DNA from: Streptomyces justiciae
GTDB lineage: Bacteria; Actinomycetota; Actinomycetes; Streptomycetales; Streptomycetaceae
Reading direction: 5' to 3'
Assembly: GCF_015163075.1 (NCBI RefSeq)
Contig: NZ_JADDXU010000009.1
Location: 310,001 to 374,000, forward strand
DNA length: 64,000 bases
Below, in pieces: positions 60,031 through 64,000 of this stretch; position 1 is the stretch's first letter, and each line of letters starts with the position of its first letter. The notes under the pieces are model-generated. The model saw only the letters and a list, made by a program, of their open reading frames with translations. It searched no databases and had not been told where the DNA came from. Both the position numbers and the translations under genes were made by a program.

Positions 60031-61284
60031 TCACTCACCGTCCCATTTGCGGAGAGCGGGGAGTGCAAACGCCGCGACCAGCAGGGACAGGATGCCGCCG
60101 ATGATCCAGGGAGCGACGAGTCCCAGCCAGTCCGCGACGAATCCGCCGACCAGCGCGCCCAGCGGCATCGCCCCGAAGGCGAACATCCGCCCGGCGCCGC
60201 TGACCCGGCCCATCAGCTCGTTGGGGATGAGCCGCTGGCGGACCGACCACGACACGACGTTCCACATCGACAGCGCGATCGAGAAGAGGGTGAACAGGGC
60301 CACCACGGTGACCGGATCGCGTCCCACCAGGCCGATCGCCAGCCAGGCCAGCGGGCACACGACCTGCACGCCGATGGCGACCTGCCGGGCGCCGAAGCGG
60401 TCCACGACCCGGTTGCTCACCAGTCCGCCGATCACCCCGCCGATGGCCATCGCGGCCAGCAGCAGACCGTAGCCGCGGTCGCCGATGCCGAGGACGTCGT
60501 GGGAGAAGAGCACCAGCGTGGCCAGGGCCATCGACTCGCAGAAGTTGCCGGAGCCGGCGATGAGCGTGAGGGTGCGCGGCAGCCGGTTCTTGGCCAGCCA
60601 GCGCAGCCCTTCGGCGATCTCGGTGCGCATCGCGGTCGGCTGCTCGGGGCGGGGCGGTCGGCCGGTGGCGCGAATTCGAGACAACAACAGCAACGACACG
60701 AAGAAAGCGATCGCATTCAGCCAGAACGGCAGCGGGATAGCGAACGCGAACAGCGCGGCGCCCAAAGGCGGTCCGGCAAATTCTCGGGAAACCGAGGCGG
60801 TCGCCACGAGTCTTCCGTTGGCCGCTTCGAGATGGTCCGACTTCACCAGGGTGGGCACCAGGGCCTGGCTGGCGCCGGTGAACAGGATTTCCGCGCTGCC
60901 CACTCCGAAGGCGAGGACGTAGAGCATCCAGATCTGCGCCAGGTCGAAGGTGGCGATGACGGCGACCACCACGACCAGGACCACCTGGGCGGCCTGGGCG
61001 CCGACCATCAGCCGGCGCCGGTCGAAGCGGTCCACGATCGCGCCGCCGATCAGGGCCAGCAGCAGCCAGGGCAGGGTGCGGGCGGTGGCGACGCCGGCGA
61101 CCAGGCTGGGGTCGCTGGTGAGCGACTTGGCGAGCAGCGGGATCGCCGCCACGAGCGCGCCGTCGCCGAGGGTGGCGATCAGGTCGGCCGACCAGAGGAG
61201 CCGGAACTCCCGGCCCATGCCCTTGCCTTGGGCGCCCCTCTTCTCTTCGGTCTCGGCCGCGTCCGGCACGGACAACTCGCTCAT
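60031..61284 (-). CDS. Major facilitator superfamily exporter
   Basis: A 417-residue protein with 12 predicted helices. The loop after helix 2 has GGAIVDRFDRRRLMVG, the MFS motif A, and the second half has GGLVSNRVVDRFGARQ. It resembles the MFS_3/enterobactin-exporter-like group. The ATG at 61284 starts the protein 13 bases past the ATP-grasp-like gene stop. It likely exports the product of the surrounding pathway. Confidence 0.92.
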   Translation of the reverse strand: MSELSVPDAAETEEKRGAQGKGMGREFRLLWSADLIATLGDGALVAAIPLLAKSLTSDPSLVAGVATARTLPWLLLALIGGAIVDRFDRRRLMVGAQAAQVVLVVVVAVIATFDLAQIWMLYVLAFGVGSAEILFTGASQALVPTLVKSDHLEAANGRLVATASVSREFAGPPLGAALFAFAIPLPFWLNAIAFFVSLLLLSRIRATGRPPRPEQPTAMRTEIAEGLRWLAKNRLPRTLTLIAGSGNFCESMALATLVLFSHDVLGIGDRGYGLLLAAMAIGGVIGGLVSNRVVDRFGARQVAIGVQVVCPLAWLAIGLVGRDPVTVVALFTLFSIALSMWNVVSWSVRQRLIPNELMGRVSGAGRMFAFGAMPLGALVGGFVADWLGLVAPWIIGGILSLLVAAFALPALRKWDGE

Positions 61285-61297
61285 GGCTGGCTGATCC

Positions 61298-62629
61298 TCA
61301 CGTCGAGTAGTGGAAGACGCCGGCCGTCCGGGTCTTGTCGTTGGCGCTGATGCCGATGACGGCGCTGTCCCCGGCGGGCAGGACCCGGGCGTAGGCGCCG
61401 GCGTGTCCCTGCGGCAGGTAGAAGAAGCCCCAGGCGGCCTGCCAGGGCTCGACGGCGCCGGTGAGCGGGTCGACGACCGGTTCCGGCCGCGGGACGACCC
61501 GCTCCTGGAGCACACAGCCGCCCTCGGCGGCCTCGCGGACCGCCCGCCACCACTCCTCCGCGTCCGTCTCCCAGCCGGCCACGACGCCCTTGCCGCCGTA
61601 GAGCCCGTTGGGCTTGAGGATCAGTTCGGTACGGCGGTCATGACAGCGCGCGACCAGGTCCGCGTCGGCGAGGAAGCCGTCGCCGTGCAGGACCCGCGTC
61701 CAGGGCAACACCCGGTCGATCAGCGCCTGTTCGCCGGCACTGAAGCGGTCCCGGTGCCGGGCGTTGGAGAGCAGGGCCAGGCAGCCCTTCTCGCAGTAGA
61801 GGTTGCTCTCCAGCGGGGTCCACAGGACGACCGTGCCCAACTCGTGGGCCCGGCACAGCGGTTCGACCAGGGCCATCGCCTCGGGGTCGAGATAGACCTG
61901 GTCCGCCTCGAAGCAGCGGTAGACCACGTCGACGGGGGTGCCGTCCAGGTACGGCTTGCCGTGACGGAAGGTGATCTGGCTGATCTCGCCGATCCGGAAG
62001 TCCAGTCCGAAGCCGCGCATCAGCTCCCGCAGCGGTTGCCAGGTCGCGCCCCACTTGGTGAGCCCACCGGGCCCTTCGAGGAGCGCTACGACGGGATCGC
62101 GGCCGCCCGACGTCACGGCCGCCCCCGTCTTCCGCAGCGCGTCGGCGAGGGCCCGGCCGGTGTGGGTGTAGCCGAGGCCGTGTCCGGCGGCGAAGGACGC
62201 GAAGGCGGCGTCCTGTTCCAGCAGGACCCGGGGAATCTCCCCGGCCCGGTCCCAGCCGCCGACCTCGCTGCCGATGCCGAACTCCAGGAGCTTGAACGCG
62301 GTGCCGTCGTGATAGACGTCCGCCCGCCCGGCGTGCGGCGGGGCGCCGCCGCCGAGCCTGCGCATCACCGCGCCGCGCCGCTCGTCCAGGCCCAGGGCGG
62401 CGCAGAAGGCGTCGAGATCACCGTCGTAGAGCCGTTCGGGCAGGGAGGTGAGCAGGCCCAGCATGCGGTCAAGGTCGGCCGCGAAGCCGTGCAGTTGGCC
62501 CTTCTCGGCGAAGAGGGGGCGGGAGAGGTACTCGCCGGGCCAGTCGGCGAGCGAGGGCGCCCTGCGCAGGATCGCTGCGGAGTCGGGGCGTACGGACTCG
62601 TTGTAGGCCCGGGTGACCGCGTCCGTCAT
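61298..62629 (-). CDS. ATP-grasp-like protein of unknown function
   Basis: A 443-residue cytoplasmic protein. Its C-terminal half has ATP-grasp-like features: ELILKPNGLYGGKGVVAGWE, with a Lys and a Gly-rich loop, and GGCVLQERVV with an acidic residue. The order suggests a circularly permuted or preATP-grasp ligase, as in glutathionylspermidine-synthase-like proteins. ATP-grasp enzymes join carboxylates to amines, which would suit a small peptide or amide pathway. The N-terminal half is unrecognised. Its ATG overlaps the MOSC stop as ATGA. Confidence 0.65.
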   Translation of the reverse strand: MTDAVTRAYNESVRPDSAAILRRAPSLADWPGEYLSRPLFAEKGQLHGFAADLDRMLGLLTSLPERLYDGDLDAFCAALGLDERRGAVMRRLGGGAPPHAGRADVYHDGTAFKLLEFGIGSEVGGWDRAGEIPRVLLEQDAAFASFAAGHGLGYTHTGRALADALRKTGAAVTSGGRDPVVALLEGPGGLTKWGATWQPLRELMRGFGLDFRIGEISQITFRHGKPYLDGTPVDVVYRCFEADQVYLDPEAMALVEPLCRAHELGTVVLWTPLESNLYCEKGCLALLSNARHRDRFSAGEQALIDRVLPWTRVLHGDGFLADADLVARCHDRRTELILKPNGLYGGKGVVAGWETDAEEWWRAVREAAEGGCVLQERVVPRPEPVVDPLTGAVEPWQAAWGFFYLPQGHAGAYARVLPAGDSAVIGISANDKTRTAGVFHYST

Positions 62630-63402
62630 CGCACCAGCTCCCTCGCTGCGACGTCCTCCGCGGCGAGGGTGTCGCCGAGCAGGACGGTGCCGGGGCGGGT
62701 GACCGTGGCGTAGACGCCGAAGGTGCCCGCGGAGGCCTGCACGAGGGAGCGCAGGATCTCGCGGTCCTTGGGGAGGTCGCGCTGCGGCTGGGTCACCATG
62801 ACGCAGCGTTTGGTGGCCCCCGTGATGCCCAGGAGGACGTTGCCGATCTGGGCGCGGGTGCCCAGGAGGTGGTCCGCCTCCGGTCCGCTCAGCAGGACGT
62901 TGGGGCGGAAGCGGCGGACGTCCCAGGTGCCGTCGGGGTGGCGGGCGCCTGCCGCGCGCAGGGCGCCCTCGCTCAGCAGGTGGACCGGGGCCTCGTCGAC
63001 GAACTTGCCGGCGGGCAGGTCGAAGGTGGACAGGGACGACGGCTCGGCCGGGTCCTTGCGGTACTCCTCGACCGTGTGCACCCGGCCGGTCTGGCGGCGC
63101 AGCTCCACGGCCTGGCCGAGCCAGTCACTCAGGATCGCGTCCGCGTCCGGGTCGGCGGTGGTGAACCGCCGCCTGTCGGGCAGGGTCAGTTCGGCCCCGG
63201 CCTCGTGGCGGCGGGCCGTGGCGTCCAGCAGCCGGGGCTCCCGTTTGGCGGTGAGCACCCGGCCGGTGGCCGCGACGACGACCGCGAACTCGCGGTCGCC
63301 GACCACCCCGCTGGGGCCGAGGAAGAGCCGGTCCGTGCGCTCGCCGCCCATGGACTTCACCGGGTAGCGCCACAGCTGGACGGCCTTCGGTGCCGGGCTC
63401 AC
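62626..63402 (-). CDS. MOSC-domain protein with MOSC N-terminal barrel (YcbX-like)
   Basis: A 258-residue protein. Residues ~1-115 are the MOSC_N beta-barrel (AVQLWRYPVKSMGGERTDRL, GVVGDREFAVV) and the rest is MOSC (FRPNVLLSGPEADHL, ATKRCVMVTQPQRDLPKD with the conserved Cys). YcbX-type proteins reduce N-hydroxylated compounds with electrons from an attached or separate 2Fe-2S ferredoxin. Here the ferredoxin is on the preceding gene. GTG at 63402 overlaps that gene's stop (GTGA), so the two are coupled. Confidence 0.88.
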   Translation of the reverse strand: MSPAPKAVQLWRYPVKSMGGERTDRLFLGPSGVVGDREFAVVVAATGRVLTAKREPRLLDATARRHEAGAELTLPDRRRFTTADPDADAILSDWLGQAVELRRQTGRVHTVEEYRKDPAEPSSLSTFDLPAGKFVDEAPVHLLSEGALRAAGARHPDGTWDVRRFRPNVLLSGPEADHLLGTRAQIGNVLLGITGATKRCVMVTQPQRDLPKDREILRSLVQASAGTFGVYATVTRPGTVLLGDTLAAEDVAARELVR

Positions 63403-64000
63403 AGGTCCAGCACCAGGTCGGTCACCGGCTGTGAGATGCACAGCAGCACCTCCCCCTCGTCGGGGTCGCCCTGCGGCGGCACGTGATAGCGGACGGTGCC
63501 GCGCTTCAGGCGTACGGCACACGTGCCGCAGACGCCCGCCCAGCACAGCGACTTGGTCTCCACGCCGTTGTCGTCGGCGAACGGCAGCAGGGAGTCGTAC
63601 GAGCCGTCCCAGCCGAACTCGGCGGCGCTGCGGTCGAAGGTGACCCGGAGCTCGGTCAGCGCCGCCAGGACCTCGACGCCGTCGTAGCCGCCGACGGTGG
63701 CGCGGCCCAGGGCGACGGACTCACGGGCGGGGTCGACCAGGGCGAGGCGGGCGGCGGGCAGCCGGGCCGGGTCGACGGGCTGGAAGCCGTAGCGGGCGAA
63801 CCACGCGGAGGTGGTCTTGGAGTAGACGAGCACCTCCGCGAAGCCCTCGGCGTGGGCCGCGCCGACCATGCTGGCCAGCAGCAGCCGGCCGAGGCCGAGG
63901 CCGTGCCGCTTCTCGTCGACGGCGACGTTGTAGATCTCGGCGAGGGTGTCGAAGCCGCGCAGGCCCGCGCAGCCGACGACCTCGCCGTCGGCCTCCAGGA
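63399..64000 (-). CDS. GNAT acetyltransferase fused to a 2Fe-2S ferredoxin, 5' end outside window
   Basis: The frame is open to the end of the window; about 200 codons are seen. The N-terminal visible part is a GNAT domain: YNVAVDEKRHGLGLGRLLLASM with the acetyl-CoA-binding RHGLGLG, then SAWFARYGFQPVD. The C-terminus is a plant-type ferredoxin: CWAGVCGTCAVRLKRG supplies three Cys (C-x4-C-x2-C), and LLCISQP the fourth. YcbX-type MOSC proteins often carry such a ferredoxin themselves; here it is joined to an acetyltransferase and immediately precedes a MOSC gene that lacks one. A cut gene; upstream extent unknown. Confidence 0.85.
   Translation of the reverse strand, partial: LEADGEVVGCAGLRGFDTLAEIYNVAVDEKRHGLGLGRLLLASMVGAAHAEGFAEVLVYSKTTSAWFARYGFQPVDPARLPAARLALVDPARESVALGRATVGGYDGVEVLAALTELRVTFDRSAAEFGWDGSYDSLLPFADDNGVETKSLCWAGVCGTCAVRLKRGTVRYHVPPQGDPDEGEVLLCISQPVTDLVLDL

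Noticed and set aside
59912..60034. N-terminal extension of the MocR regulator to GTG 60034
   Set aside because: Its codons have AT-rich third positions unlike the rest, and the ATG at 59911 has a good ribosome site.

Overview
The window is chromosomal DNA of a Streptomyces species. It is very GC-rich with strong third-position GC bias. It carries actinomycete and Streptomyces hallmarks: bldM, whiD, an ShbA-type sigma factor, DUF397/XRE/ATPase regulator sets, a mycothiol-type DinB fold enzyme, an LAETG sorting signal and PspC proteins. The block whiD, bldM, sigma factor, guaB, guaB3, GMC oxidoreductase, guaA resembles whiB3-sigD-guaB2-guaB3-choD-guaA of mycobacteria. I saw no rRNA, tRNA, transposase, integrase or CRISPR array.

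Layout. 1-4716: two NlpC/P60 cell-wall hydrolases around a lipoprotein, a TDT-family transporter and small membrane proteins, with a cluster of four identical 14-bp palindromes at 1628-1786. 4787-12068: an accessory patch holding a two-gene DUF4062 plus KGGVGR/nSTAND ATPase module, a winged-helix/zinc-ribbon protein with palindromic upstream elements, and a DUF397-XRE-ATPase regulatory trio. 12046-21765: a PspC histidine kinase and LuxR regulator divergent from a PspC membrane protein, then DoxX, DUF4429-SHOCT, aldolase and flavin-fold genes. 21784-30483: guaA, a chorismate mutase preceded by what looks like a leaderless Phe/Tyr attenuator, an LAETG surface protein, a GMC oxidoreductase and a succinate-semialdehyde dehydrogenase.

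30615-42559: six Ser/Thr kinase-type genes on the minus strand, five apparently active and one a pseudokinase of 911 residues, interrupted by one small secreted-protein gene on the plus strand. 42845-50995: a penicillin-binding-like serine hydrolase, glpD, a nucleotide-sugar dehydrogenase homologue lacking its catalytic Cys, two small membrane proteins, guaB3 and guaB. 51144-53298: shbA, bldM and whiD, with a BldN-type promoter visible upstream of bldM.

53352-64000: LysR, MOSC and SDR genes, then a long minus-strand gene set that runs off the end of the window. In transcription order it is a GNAT-ferredoxin fusion, MOSC protein, ATP-grasp-like protein, MFS exporter, MocR regulator, five tiny ATGA-linked ORFs, a maleylpyruvate-isomerase-fold protein, an acetylglutamate-kinase homologue and a B3/4-domain protein. 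Tight overlaps suggest a coordinated pathway, possibly for a small amino-acid-derived metabolite. This set, the mini-ORF chain inside it, the DUF4062/STAND module and the chorismate-mutase attenuator are the most interesting parts of the window.
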